From assembly GCA_012295275.1 (NCBI GenBank), contig CM022679.1, forward strand, positions 8,978,669 through 9,042,668: DNA of 64,000 nt. Direction: 5' to 3'. A program made the translations under genes and the position numbers. The notes beneath the pieces were generated by a model that was not told the origin of the DNA, made no database searches, and worked only from the letters and a program-made list of their open reading frames with translations. This DNA comes from Chrysomallon squamiferum (lineage: Eukaryota; Mollusca; Gastropoda; Neomphalida; Peltospiridae). This document shows, one piece after another, positions 1 to 13,773 of the stretch (position 1 is the first letter of the stretch; every line of letters starts with the position of its first letter).

Positions 1-747
1 AACAAATCTAAGTCCAAAATGAAAGTGCATATTATCTGTTTCTGTTAATCAGTAAAAAATTTACATGAACTGGCATCAGGTTATTTTCGAAGTATCATTG
101 TTTCAGTTTTAAATGAAAAAAAAAATAATAAAAATTAAATAAATAAAAATGATAAAAATTGTACAGTTCTTATTAAGCAAATTAATAATAAAAAGTATCA
201 ATTTATGATATGTTTTCATTTTTTTTGTTAGCGTGTAATATTGTTGTAGTTCCATACTGACAAGTGGTAAGCTAAACATATTATCATATATAATATAATT
301 GTGTTGAATATTCACTAAAATATTGTCATTAAATTCAGTGGTTAGTGTGGTATAAACAACTATTTATAAATGTAACAATGTATACATATATTTTTTGGAA
401 ATACTATAGTATATATACACATACATACATTTAGATATTTCAGTAATTATTGCTACACAGTACTGAGTACTCCTGTAAAATATATTTTTTTAAACTTCAC
501 TAAGTTCATCTGACAGTAGTCAATTTGGACCTGGTACCAAAGTAGTAATTTCACATGAAGCATTTAGAGATTTATTTCCTGTCCACTATATGTTCTCAAT
601 GTTACCAAATTCTTTCTAGTGGTTACTATTATTATTATTATTTACTGTTATTGTTATTATTATTGTAACAATAACAACAAAATAGAAGGAAAAAAGTAAC
701 TTTTTCATTTTATTTTTTTTACTTTAAAATTATATTTAAATAAGTGT
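1..747 (-). other. Intron 1 of the tweety homologue (partial)
   Basis: AT-rich sequence downstream of the TTYH donor on the minus strand. I see short ATT and AT microsatellites but no second exon, and no open frame with splice sites. Confidence 0.5.
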
Positions 748-753
748 ACTAAC

Positions 754-882
754 CTCTTTGTATTCCAAACTCAAAGGATCAAATGTGACATTTATCCTTT
801 CTGTAAATGCCAAGTCGATGTGAGGAAACGAGTGGAAAAAATCAGCCAGCCAAATCTTTGAATATTGATTCTGCGACATCAT
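754..882 (-). CDS. TTYH: Tweety homologue, first coding exon (partial gene)
   Basis: This is the amino-terminal exon of a tweety-family protein, a multi-pass plasma-membrane anion channel or lipid-handling protein. The exon encodes 43 residues starting ATG ATG at 882 and ends in phase 0 at a GTTAGT donor (748-753). The diagnostic part is WLADFFHSFPHIDLAF followed by NVTF.P...EY, which matches the conserved tweety amino terminus (LLHxLPHxxxxF..xNSTFxP....Y) before the first membrane helix. The intron falls just after the conserved Tyr, as I recall for animal TTYH genes. NVT at residue 31 is a possible glycosylation sequon. All later exons lie beyond position 1. The gene is divergent from the MAP2K gene to its right. 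Identification rests on this one exon and family memory, so the family is likely but the paralogue is not assignable. Confidence 0.75.
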
Positions 883-1987
883 GAATAATGACTTTTCTTT
901 TTAAAAAAGATCTGGTATTATACCTCAGTCTTGTCACAAAGTGGTTGTTCAACAAGTATTTAATTAACACCTGGTGCTCAGCAACACAAGTTCAGTTTCA
1001 CTTTGCCAAGTTATCGCCATATTTTGTATCACATGACAGGTCAAGGTTCGACGGTTTCCGCTCCGTCGGCAGAAATGAAACCTCGATTACCAGGAAAAAA
1101 AAGATAGCTAGTATGATATCACAAGTTCTAAAAATGTATCACGTAAAAGGCAATTCACTTAAGAATAGATATATTTGGTCTCAAATTACTTATCAGTAAT
1201 AAATAAATAATAATAATAATATTAAAATTTAATAATAATAAAATAAAATTAAATTAAATTAAACTAAATCTGGTGAAGTTTTTTTTTTTTTCACCTGGGA
1301 AGTGTCGATGAGCTCTCGTTGTCTATGAAAATCAATGTTATTGTTATATGTAATGTCTTAAATACAAGATAAAGACGCGATTTTCTTTTCTTGTGATGCG
1401 GCTTTTTAATTTTATTATTAACAAAGTGCCTGTTGTTTAGTGATTGTAAAACGTATGGCAAACCGGTAAAATATATTTATACCATATATTCATACTTTCA
1501 AAGGTATATATTTTCACTCTTTTTCTTTATTTAACAGCGATTATGCTTGCAATATTTTGTTTTAATGTAGGTTTGTTATATTTGTATTCACTTCTTTACA
1601 GATTGCTTTAAAATGTTCCTGTTTCTAGTGAATAAATTAAGAATCGAAAACAATGAACTTTTGGAACGACCCCTACTTGCAGAAGTATACTTTTTCTAGT
1701 TAATGTTCGATCGAGACTATTTCTGGGCGTCACAAGTTTCATGACAGTAGCAAGTGACGTCACGCGGGCTTCCCTTGCTGATTTGTGAATGATTTCCCGT
1801 TGCAAGGGTCGTGCCACTTGTTGATTTCTTTTTGCATTGTTTCTCAGCACTCTGCATCAGTTTCGAAATATTCAAAATAATTTTGTGTGTAGTGCATTTA
1901 ATGCACTAAGCTAAAGAAGCCTTCAGTTATCCGGGACCGTGCAAGCAGGTGCCCCTTAAACTCGCCAAACTGTCTGAACCAAGGAAA
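883..1987. promoter_or_regulatory. Divergent promoter region between TTYH and MAP2K3/6
   Basis: About 1.1 kb separates the two start codons of genes pointing away from each other, so both promoters should lie here. Two islands are less AT-rich than the rest, around 1030-1100 and 1670-1980. The second holds a perfect CRE (1755-1762) and the probable MAP2K 5' UTR. No TATA box is convincing in such AT-rich sequence. The assignment is by position; no transcription start can be fixed from sequence. Confidence 0.5.
1755..1762. promoter_or_regulatory. Perfect palindromic CRE (TGACGTCA)
   Basis: Full 8-bp CREB/ATF consensus about 230 bp upstream of the MAP2K start codon, in a locally GC-richer island (followed by CGCGGG). 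ATF2 and CREB are classical targets of the p38 pathway that this kinase activates, so a feedback input is conceivable but is inference. Confidence 0.5.
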
Positions 1988-4900
1988 ATGCCAGGTAGGT
2001 TAAGAAACTTTATTTTTGCAGTGTTCAAATGACCTGGTGCATTCTGTTTTCACGGTTTTTCAGATGCAGTTAACATTGATTCAGCCAATATAAATTTCCG
2101 TAACTCTGATCTCCTTTCCATTTTTTAATGCTTTTGCACGGAAAGCTGGACGTTACCACGTACAAGGTTATGAAAGGAGTTACTCGCCCTTTACCTATTT
2201 TCTGTCTGTCATATCACTTCCATGTGATTGTTACCACACTGAGTAATTAGATTATTACTTTAGTAACGAGTAACACATATTAGTTACCACATAGCCCCTG
2301 ATGACATCATCAATAAAATATTGCTGTTATTTGTTTTTAATAATGTATTAATGTATCTTTTCATTCGTTTTACATTGCTTTTTTAAAAAATATACTTTTT
2401 AATCCAAAAAAACTGAATATATACACATTTTTTATAATCAAATTCATTAAGTAATAAAGAAGTTATTTGTGCTTGTATTTTCAAATGTACACTCAGATAT
2501 TCAAAATAAATTAATATTAAGTTATTTATTTATTTATTTATTTAAAGTTCTAAATATTTTTTGTTGGTAGGGCTCCAAACTTAGGGAGGGGTTTCTGACT
2601 GATTAAAAAATAATTAATTGGTTGAAACTGCAATACATCAATCATTATTCTGCTTTCTGTTAACAGATTTTGATCAAACACCTCAAAGTCTGACACATTT
2701 ACACAGTTCATATGTGTTTCTGATCAGCTGATTCTCTGGTCATTGTGACCCTGTTCATGTATATTAATGGTGGATTTTGTTTGAGGTGGGTGGGGTGGGA
2801 CTTTGATAAAGGAAAGAAATAAAATGTCATATTGTAAATCTGTCACAAAGTTAGAATTTCAATAATTATTAATATTTAAAAATAAATAAATAAAAAAATG
2901 TCCCTGTATATATGCCTAACACCTGGTTACAGACATTGCTGCATCAGCATTTTTTATTCTATTATTACTTTTGATTTATGCATTTTAAATTTCCATTAAT
3001 AAAAATTAACAATACATTTTTTTTTTTTCATATAGCTTTCTAAACTGAGCAGACCTTAAAATTATTTAATAATGGTTTACTAAATTGACTAACTGAAGAT
3101 GTGTAATTACGAAAATTCATTAATATTAATTTATTAATTTTATTGCTGGAACACGCACTATTTTGCACTCTAGCCAGTGTTCCACTGTTGATTTATAAAA
3201 TAGCGCTGTATAAGCTGTCATGGCTGTGTGAAAGATATATAAAATTGAATCTTGCTGTTCATCAATAAGAATAATCCAGAAAATTCGGGGAGCAGATTTT
3301 CTTTCTCAAATCATGGCCATAGAAGAAGACAAATAATTGTTAATAATAAATTTTTGTGGGCAAAAAAAACAATCTTTCTTTCTGTGGCATTGTATATCTT
3401 TCATGATATTTTTCACTTGCAGAACTTAGTTATGCATCAGAATTGTTGAAAACTTTAACACTATAGAGTGATTAAAATAGTTTTGACACACCAATTAAAA
3501 TTATTATAATTTTTATTTCTGCTTATTCTTGTTTTGTTTTTTTTGTTACATGAATTGACACGTTTTCTTTGTTGTTGATGTTTTTATTTTATTTTATTTT
3601 TTTAAATTTTGGATGTGCATGAAATATTAATGGGTTTTTTAATTTAATTTTTAGTAGCACAAAAAAGTTATTATTTCTTTATATAGGTAAATTAAAAATG
3701 TCGTTATGGTAAATATCTGGTCACTCACCTTTATATAAAACAAACAGCTGTTCCACCTGGTGTTTTATTTTGAAAATAATAACAGTCTGATGTGAACTAA
3801 GAATTTCGTAGTGTTTGGGTTACATCCTGAAAAAATCCAAATTATAAGTACTTGGGGAGCTTATTTCACTCTTGCAGTAAGAGTAATTTATTAATTTCTT
3901 TTTCTTTCTTCTTGTTTCATATTTAACATTTTATTTCAAGAGCACAATATTTCTTTTTATTTTCTGAAATATATTTAAAAAAAAAATTAAGTAAATATTT
4001 TATGTTTAAATACTTGTTGTTATAGAACACTGTACAATTAACCTGTGTTAAACATATGCACAGACTCAAACAAACACACACACACTTTGTGATATGTACA
4101 GAAGCAAATGAGCAAGCATAGATACACTACTATAATTGAACATTGTCAAAGTTGGTTAAAAATTTGTTGCAGAACAAAATGCTTTTTTCTTTTTCTTCAG
4201 ATATTGGCATTTGACAATATATCAAAGTCAGCTCTTACACATGATCTAAATATAAATATCCATTCAGGAAATTAAATTTTTTTTTTTTTTTTTTATTTGT
4301 TAATAATTCTTTGCAGAAGTTGCACACTGTAAGATCTGTAATAAACATAATTACATTACTTTTTCATTTTTTTTCTGAATAATAATTAAAAGGAAACAAA
4401 TTTGAATTGTTCTGGTATATCTATATTAATTATTCAGATAGTTAATAATCCAGTGTGTGTGCGTGTGTTGGTGTGTCACTAGAGTGTAATTTATTGAGTT
4501 GCGTGAAGGCAGCTGAGGAATGTTAAAACAACATGTGTTTTAGTGGTTGTGCCTGACAACGGGATACAATGGGTGATTGAATCAGGTCAGTTACCCTGCC
4601 AGACATCAAATAAATGTAAACACTTTTTTTTATGAGTAAACCTTCTTCATTCTTAATACCATACATTTTTAAAATTGTTACAGGCACTAGGTAAATACCC
4701 ACTGATTGTTTTTTTTTTTTTTAAATTTCCCTTCTCCAGCAATCACATTTGCTTATGTGTTGTCCTTTAATAGCTGCTGGAGTAACAGTTGGTGAGTCAC
4801 AAGGGATTCCCCCATGCTTGCAGTCATTCTTGTTAAATGAACCAATGGGAAGTCACAAACAGGAAGATTTCAGCCAATGAAAGGGGAGTGTTTTCCACCG

Positions 4901-7900
4901 TATGCTTAGTCATCCTGGGCATGAATGACTAGCTGGCCAGCAGCTTATACGATTGACCAATGAAAAGAGCTAAGCCAGAAGAGGATACAGACTTTGTCAT
5001 GTGTTGTGGAGATTTTTTTGAGTAAACAAGTCTACTTCTGGGAAAGTTCATTTGTAATTGCTGTGTGCAGGATATCTGTGCACTTACAATTGTTTTCCCA
5101 CTTTGATCATTATCAAATAGTTCATTTGTCCAGATTTAGGTCTGTTTTAAAGAGATAAATGCAAGGAATTAACTGTGCACCTGTGGATTTTGTTATTGAC
5201 CCAAAGCTGAGACACATGAAGAGCAGAAGTAAGTTGTTAGAATTGTTTTCTTTGAGATTTTGGAGAAAAATAACTTCCTCAAATGAGTTAATGATAGAGC
5301 TCACACGGAACAGTTTCATAATGTAAAGTGGTGTATGGTTAGTTGAGGTATCTTGTATAAGTTAGGGTCTAAAACACACTGCTTGATTGGTCTTGGAAAT
5401 CTGAGGTAAGAATTAAAATTCAAAACATTTTACTTAAATTTTTTTCCTTTTAAAACAATAAAAATGTTCCTTATCATCTGAGGTGTTTATTGTTTAATGT
5501 CTTTCATTTTAAACTTTGATTTAAAAATGTATTTCTTGATAAAATATTCTGTAATTTTTAATTGGATTTTTTTTTTTAAAAATAAACCAAAACAAATCCC
5601 CCCACCCCAAACAAATACAGTCTTGTATGTTTTTGATTGTTTTATTGCATGTTAAAGTTAGTTACAGTACTTAGTATATTTTGTTATGTGAAATATGTTT
5701 TCATAACCATTTTTCACCATAAATTATAAAATTCTTATGAAAAGAATCAGTACTAACATTAAAACATTAAGGAAAGTTATTTTTTTCTGTGCAGTATACA
5801 GCAGTTTGAATAAATGTTTACAGTTATGCACTGTCAGATACAGCATAAAAAGCTATTATGAAAATCAGAATTTCGAAGAAAATCCTTTTTTTAGTCTTTA
5901 TGGATTTATCAGTATCTCCTAATCATGAAGCTTTATATATGATTTATGTTTTATTCCTTTAGTAGTTATCAGGTATAGACCTTCAAAAGTATGCAGTTAC
6001 CTCTTTTTGTAATGTTCCTGCTATGAAGAAACAAACTCATGACAATTATAATATTAAGAAAACGAAGATAGCAAATAATAATTTGAATTTTATCATTTTT
6101 TTTTTTTTTTTTTTTTTACTTTATGCTATAAAGAAATAAAGTGATGACGATTATAATATTAAGGAAAGGAGGACATTTTATTTAATAAATGTAAATTCAG
6201 AGTCAGATAGATTACTGTGAAGCCATCAAGGAAATCTTGTCACTCCTTTTACTGAATGGGATATTGTTATGATTCATGATTCTTCTCATGAAATGCAGAC
6301 ACACCTGACACATGTAGTATTTAGTATGGGAAGTTATGTGGTGATCTTTGAACTGCGGCTTGCTTCCTCATTGTTAGAAAGAAGTTCACTTGCATCACTG
6401 CTACGTAAAAGGACTGACTTACGACACTTCTGTAATTTGATTTCCCTCAGTGTGGTTTTAATCTGCATGCTTTTATTCTTTTTTTTTTTTTTTAATATAT
6501 ATATTTTTTTAAAGATAGGAGTGCTATGATAACGATATTTTCATGTTTTCAGTTTTATATCCTGCTTGATTCAATACAACATTGTCACTTAACATTGTTT
6601 TGTACACTGTGCTTTACTGTTTCCTAACATTGACTACTTTATGTGTGCTCTGTGATCTCTCTTAACACTGACTACTTTGTGTGCTCTGTCATCTTTCTTA
6701 ACACTACTTTGTGTGTGCTCTGTCATCTCTCTTAACACTACTTTATGTGTGCTCTGTCATCTCTCTTAACACTACTTTATGTGTGCTCTGTCATCTCTCT
6801 TAACACTACTTTATGTGTGCTCTGTCATCTCTCTTAACACTACTTTATGTGTGCTCTGTCATCTCTTAACACTACTTTATGTGTGCTCTGTCATCTCTCT
6901 TAACACTACTTTATGTGTGCTCTGTCATCTCTCTTAACACTACTTTATGTGTGCTCTGTCATCTCTCTTAACACTACTTTATGTGTGCTCTGTCATCTCT
7001 CTTAACACTACTTTATGTGTGCTCTGTCATCTCTCTTAACACTACTTTATGTGTGCTCTGTCATCTCTCTTAACACTACTTTATGTGTGCTCTGTCATCT
7101 CTTAACACTACTTTATGTGTGCTCTGTCATCTCTCTTAACACTACTTTATGTGTGCTCTGTCATCACTGTTAACACTGACTACTTTGTGTGTGCTCTGTC
7201 ATCTCTCTTAATATTACTTTATGTGTGCTCTGTCATCACTGTTAATACTACTTTATGTGTGCTCTGTCATCTCTCTTAATACTACTTTATGTGTGCTCTG
7301 TCATCTCTCTTAACACTGACTACTTTGTGTGTGCTCTGTCATCTCTCTTAACACTGACTACTTTATGTGTGCTCTGTCATCTCTCTTAACACTGACTACT
7401 TTATGTGTGCTCTGTCATCTCTCTTAACACTGACTACTTTATGTGTGCTCTGTCATCTCTCTTAATACTACTTTATGTGTGCTCTGTCATCTCTCTTAAC
7501 ACTGACTACTTTATGTGTGCTCTGTCATCTCTCTTAACACTACTTTATGTGTGCTCTGTCATCTCTCTTAACACTACTTTATGTGTGCTCTGTCATCTCT
7601 CTTAACACTACTTTATGTGTGCTCTGTCATCTCTCTTAACACTACTTTATGTGTGCTCTGTCATCACTGTTAACACTGACTACTTTGTGTGTGCTCTGTC
7701 ATCTCTCTTAATATTACTTTATGTGTGCTCTGTCATCACTGTTAATACTACTTTATGTGTGCTCTGTCATCTCTCTTAATACTACTTTATGTGTGCTCTG
7801 TCATCTCTCTTAACACTGACTACTTTGTGTGTGCTCTGTCATCTCTCTTAACACTGACTACTTTGTGTGCTCTGTCATCTCTCTTAACACTGACTACTTT

Positions 7901-8428
7901 ATGTGTGCTCTGTCATCTCTCTTAACACTGACTACTTTATGTGTGCTCTGTCATCTCTCTTAATACTACTTTATGTGTGCTCTGTCATCTCTCTTAACAC
8001 TGACTACTTTATGTGTGCTCTGTCATCTCACTTAATACTACTTTATGTGTGCTCTGTCATCTCTCTTAATACCACTTTGTGTGTGCTCTGTCATCTCTCT
8101 TAACACTGACTACTTTGTGTGCTCTGTCATCTCTTAACACTGACTACTTTTGTGTGCTCTGTCATTCTCTCTTAACACTACTTTGACTAAAATTGACAAG
8201 ATTGCAAATTCCACTCAAAATACAGAATAAACTTGTGTAATAATTCATCTAAGAAACTTTTGCTTTCCATCAGCAGAGTCTATTATTTATACATTTAAAA
8301 ACATAATAAAAGTAATTAGAATTGAGCTTTGCATTAATAATGTGATGTTATGTTAAATAAACACTAGGTATAAAGAACAGCAACTGATATTATAAGAAAT
8401 GTTAAGCAAAATTCTACCCAGCTTAGCT

Positions 8429-8470
<42 letters not shown>

Positions 8471-8652
8471 AATATAATAAAATTAAATTTCACAAAACTC
8501 AAGGGTTTGTAACCACATTTTATATTACTATGCAAGAAATGATGTATGCTAGGCCGAATTAATTTGTTAGAAGTTATTAATAACCACCCAGACTGTTTGT
8601 GAATATTTATGGATTATTATTATTTAATTTGTTAATAAATGCAGTCTCACCA

Positions 8653-8695
<43 letters not shown>

Positions 8696-10308
8696 TGTAC
8701 ATATATGCATGTATAAGCTTTAATAATATTTTAAAATACTTCTATTCGTTAAAAATATATTTTTTTCACTAATTTTATTCAAGACTGGCTTAAACATCAG
8801 TTTCATTTCCATGGGCGTATCCTAAATTAATATAGGAAAAACATACAGTATACCAGACACACACACACAATTGCATTTAAAAGATTTATTGATATATTAC
8901 TATTATTATTATTATTAACTGTCATCCAGTACAAAGAGAAAATCAAAGACCACATGCTGCCTAACTGTCACATGATTTCTAGGTCAACTGTGCTTAGTAC
9001 CAGGCAGTGGAGTGACCTATTTCTTTCCATTTTGATGTCAAGCCAGCAGTTTACTTGAAATGGGTCAGCTTTAGTTGCTGGATTATATATTTAAAGTGCA
9101 TAAGAATTAGGTTAACATGCTTATAATACAATAGTATAGTCTGTGTTCAATGCATTAATTAATGTGGTTACTGAAATTTGAATTTAAGTAGATATATCTA
9201 CTCCTGTTGCACTAAGTGGATTTGAACACAAATCCTTATGCAGTGTTGTGTTACCAAGGTAACTGATGTTGTATAACTCCTGAATATTAGTTCCTTTATA
9301 TGCAACTGGAAATGAAAATAATATACTTTCCATGAAACAGTTATTCCGATGGTAAAATACTGGGAAATTTATAAATATTGCACGGTCAGTTACCTCATTA
9401 TCATCCAAATGAAATACTGGAAATTATTTGTATTTGGTCAATTGTAGAAAAATTGATTGTAAAAATTAATTTTATCATTGTTATTAACATCAGGCTGAAA
9501 ATAACATACCTATGTAAAAACACTTGATGCATTCTTTGCATGTCCAATTCATAATTAATAAGTAATTTCCTTTGTTTGAGAATACAAAAAAAACCAACCT
9601 GGTATGTTGTTATCAGTAGCATGGATTAAAAGTTAGCAGGTTATTGCCCTATCTCTGAGCTTGTAGTTACATCAGTGAATATACTACCCCACTGTGATAC
9701 CCTAAAAACTGTGTGCTTGTGTATGTATGTATTTGTCATTTTGTGTGTCTATATCTGCAGCTAGCTACCTGTCTATCTCTTGCCATACATACATACATAT
9801 ATATATACATGTACATATATTCACACTGATACTACACACACACACACACCCTACATACATACAAACATACATAGTTTCATTCAGTTCAAATCAAGTTCCA
9901 ATTAGACAGCTGTTGTCTGTCACATGTTAGCTATATTGTGACTAACTCCCACATTGGCTCAGGTCAAATCATGTCACACACAACATGACCAACAGTCCAC
10001 CCCCCCCAAAACCCCCCCTCCCACACTCCCACACGTGTCCTTGGTCATACTGCTGCGATCCCATGTCTGGCTATCTTTAATCTCTTTGTTTGTTCTCATT
10101 GTAAAATCAAGGCAAAGTTCAAGCTCACTCTTCTGGACGTGTAATCAATAGTATTCCTGGCATGCAGGAATTTGTAAATTAGTTATTATAATGAACTCTT
10201 AACTGAGATCAGACGTAATTTAAGGTGGGTGTGAATGCATTGGTGGGTTTGGGTATGGTTATATGTATGTATGTATGTATGTATGTGTGGTGTGTGCACA
10301 TATGTAAA

Positions 10309-10392
<84 letters not shown>

Positions 10393-13300
10393 AGATTGTG
10401 AGACTTGTAGACATATTTGGGGATTAAATCAGTTTATGTAATTAAAGATAATAATGTTTTAATATACAGCATCTCAGTACATAATTTAGTCTACCGTGCA
10501 GTAAATAAAACATTTAAAACCACAATTCATAATTCAACACTGCAGTAAGAAACATAAAGAGATCTATGACACTGCAGTAAGAAACATAAAGAGATGCATG
10601 ACACTGCAGTAAGAAACATAAAGAGATCTATGACACTGCAGTAAGAGAAAACTGCAGTAAGAAACATAAAGAGATGTATGACACTTCATAACAAAATTCA
10701 ACATTGCAGTGAAAAACATAAAGAGATGTATGAAACATAAGAAAAGAGATCTATGGCACTGACACTAAGAAACATAAAGAAATGTATGACACTTCATCTA
10801 TACATAACTCTATGACACTTCAGTAAGAAACACTAAATGATTTATGATATGACACCAGTAAGAAACAATAAGAAATGTATGACACTTCAGTACATAATTC
10901 AACACTGCAATAAGAAGAATCAAAAGATGTATGATACCTCAATACACAATTTAACAGTAAGATAGAGATGTATGACACTTCAGTGCATAATTCAACATTG
11001 CAGTAAGAAACATTATGAAATGCATGACACCCTGGCATACAATTTACTCCACTGTTGTGAAGTGTTTATTTCCTGCTGTTCTGTCTGTTATTGATTGGCA
11101 GTAAGAGATAAACACATCCTTCACGTTAATAGTGATAGTGTAGTTGGAGCAGCAAATAACACATTCAGTTCGATCGGCAATCAATCGGATTGTTAAAGAT
11201 GTGCATGCAAGTTAAATCAAGACATTTACATAATGCATTTTGCTGTTGGCATTCATAAGCACATTAAAATATAAGGTGAAAGGTCGTATTGCACATGGTT
11301 TAGGTCATATAGATGAAAATAAAATTATTCATTTTTAGTCTTCCATCAGTCTAATCAATAAATGTAATATGAAAATGTGGGGTTTTTTTGTTTGTTTTTT
11401 TTCTTTTGGGATTTGGAGTGCTGTTCAGAATAGCTATTCTGTTTGGTAGTTTGGTTAATTATTTATTTACTATAAATCATTTTTTCAATTATTGCCGGTG
11501 TTAGTAGTTATCTGATGTGGAATTGCACGTAAGATGTGGTGTTTTGAATTATTAAATGTTTTTCTGAACTGCACTCTCAGCAGTATTGCAGTTAAAGAAG
11601 ACATACAGATTAATTAGTTTTATGTAAGTTAATACTTCATTTTCTACACAAAATTAAGTTCCTGTGCTGCTCAATGTTTTAAATTAATGATTCAGTCTTT
11701 GTAATTAATTTCTTCAAGCTCAGTCTTTATATGTAATTTGTGATGATTTTTATAAAGTAATTGTTGTTACATTTTGTACATTTTGCATCAGATACTTTAC
11801 TACAACTGTTTTATAAGATGTAATATATTAAAGCATCATTTATTTGCATACATTGCAAACCAGCTCTAATATATATATATATATATATATATAAAAAAAA
11901 AAAAAAAACATTCTGAACATTTTAATGGCAGTGTTGAATAATTCATAACACATCCAGACTGAGGTTTTAATGGCTTGATCTTATTTCTGTATTGATATTG
12001 TTTTTATGATAATGCAACCTGTTATTACTTTTGATTACCAGCAACAGATCTTTTTATTTTTGTTCTTTTTACTTTTTTTTTGTGTCTCTGTGCATTTTGA
12101 TACAGTCCATTGATACACAATCATAAAGAAAACGAAATCTTTGCTCCGAAAATTAAATTTGAAAAAGGAAGACTATTCATCAAAAGTCTGTCATACTTCA
12201 TTTTTAATATTAAAACTCAGTAAAATTTTGTTCAGCATTGATCTGCAAATTTCAAAGATCACTACCAAATTAAATTAAAAAAAAAAAAAAAAATTATATA
12301 TATATATATTATATAATTTTGTTATCCATATATTTGACAGTATTAAATTTTGTATGTCATCCAAGGACATGTTGAATATGACACTATTTCAACGGGTATA
12401 AATTAAATTTCCTTGTCATCAGAATCCTATTTCATAAGTTCAGCCATCTTTTTCTTCTTGTTAAGTTCCTAATCCAGTTACTTTGTTATATGCCTGTTCA
12501 GAAATCCTCACCCTGTAATACTTCATAACATATTACAGGTTATCTTTATTATGAGCCATGTGAAAATTGGACTGAAATAAAACTGTATTTTTACACATAT
12601 ATTATATTAAAATAATATTGTGGTACAATTCTGTTATAGTAAAATTATATTAATCTTTCTTAAAAACATAGAGACTTTCCCTGTTTAAGGGAAGGAGTCC
12701 TTTAAATTTTTCTTATTGCTAACTGACGAGAAAATCCATCTTGTGGCAATGGTAGATCACCTATTTTAATATCATCATGATTATCACATAAATCAACATA
12801 GTTATCCAACAACCATCAACAGTAAGATGTTAAACAGCAATAAATATTCATATGTATTAAATATTCAAATGTCTGTCTAGAATACGAATATAAGACCTGA
12901 AAAACCGAAGTGCATATTTCTTTTCCTTTACCTCATATGACACTGGGACCACCAGAGTTTAAATGCAATTTGCCTACATTGTCATTGTCTTATCCCATAC
13001 ATAAGAAGAGGATTTGTTTTGAAAAGGGAACTAATTTAATTTGTGACCATGCCCCAAATAAAACATGACTGGAGGTGAAATGAAAATGTCAAGCCATCTC
13101 CAATGTTCAGACAGTGAGAAGCAGTCCATTAAATGATATATTGTGTGCATTATGGACTACTTAAAATAACTCAACTGGGCTAAATTTAGAAATAGCTGAC
13201 TAAATAACTGAGTTATTATTCTTCAGATGTTGTTCAGATAGAGAAAAGCAAATTAAATGACAGGACTAAGTGCTCTTGTGTTGGACATTTTGATAAATTT

Positions 13301-13394
13301 TTATCTTGATCATGTTACTTGATATATGCTAGTATTGAGCTGAACAGGATATGCAATGATTTTTTTTTTTTTTTATAATAATAGTTTGATAAAA

Positions 13395-13442
<48 letters not shown>

Positions 13443-13552
13443 TAAATAAATAAATAATTTTACATAAATTTAAATAAATTTTCATAGTTTTAAAATATGT
13501 TTCAGTTTAATTCCTGTTTGTTTCATTATTCTTTATTTATTTTTGTTATTAT

Positions 13553-13585
<33 letters not shown>

Positions 13586-13742
13586 TTTATTTTTTTTGGT
13601 GGTTATGTCTTCTTTTATTTTTCAACTGGAATTTGTGTTTTTATTAAAAGTATATCATTATATGTAGTATTATTAACCACTTTTTCACAGAATTTAGTTT
13701 TTCTATTTTCATGGTTTCAATACATTTGCCAAATTGTAGGGG

Positions 13743-13773
<31 letters not shown>

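Noticed and set aside
1608-1850. 80-residue minus-strand frame in the divergent promoter
   Set aside because: It lies opposite the likely MAP2K 5' UTR, has no recognisable features and no splice sites.
6269-6529. 86-residue plus-strand frame in MAP2K intron 1
   Set aside because: It ends in a poly-Phe run from poly(T), and has no acceptor or donor in frame and no family likeness.
7405-8103. Two 66-residue open frames with Cys/Leu repeats (7405-7605 and 7903-8103)
   Set aside because: They are translations of the 34-bp minisatellite. Their likeness to each other reflects the 500-bp repeat duplication, not a gene pair.
10530-11040. Possible CRISPR-like array of regularly spaced repeats
   Set aside because: Units are contiguous tandem repeats without unique spacers, in an animal intron. 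It is a minisatellite.
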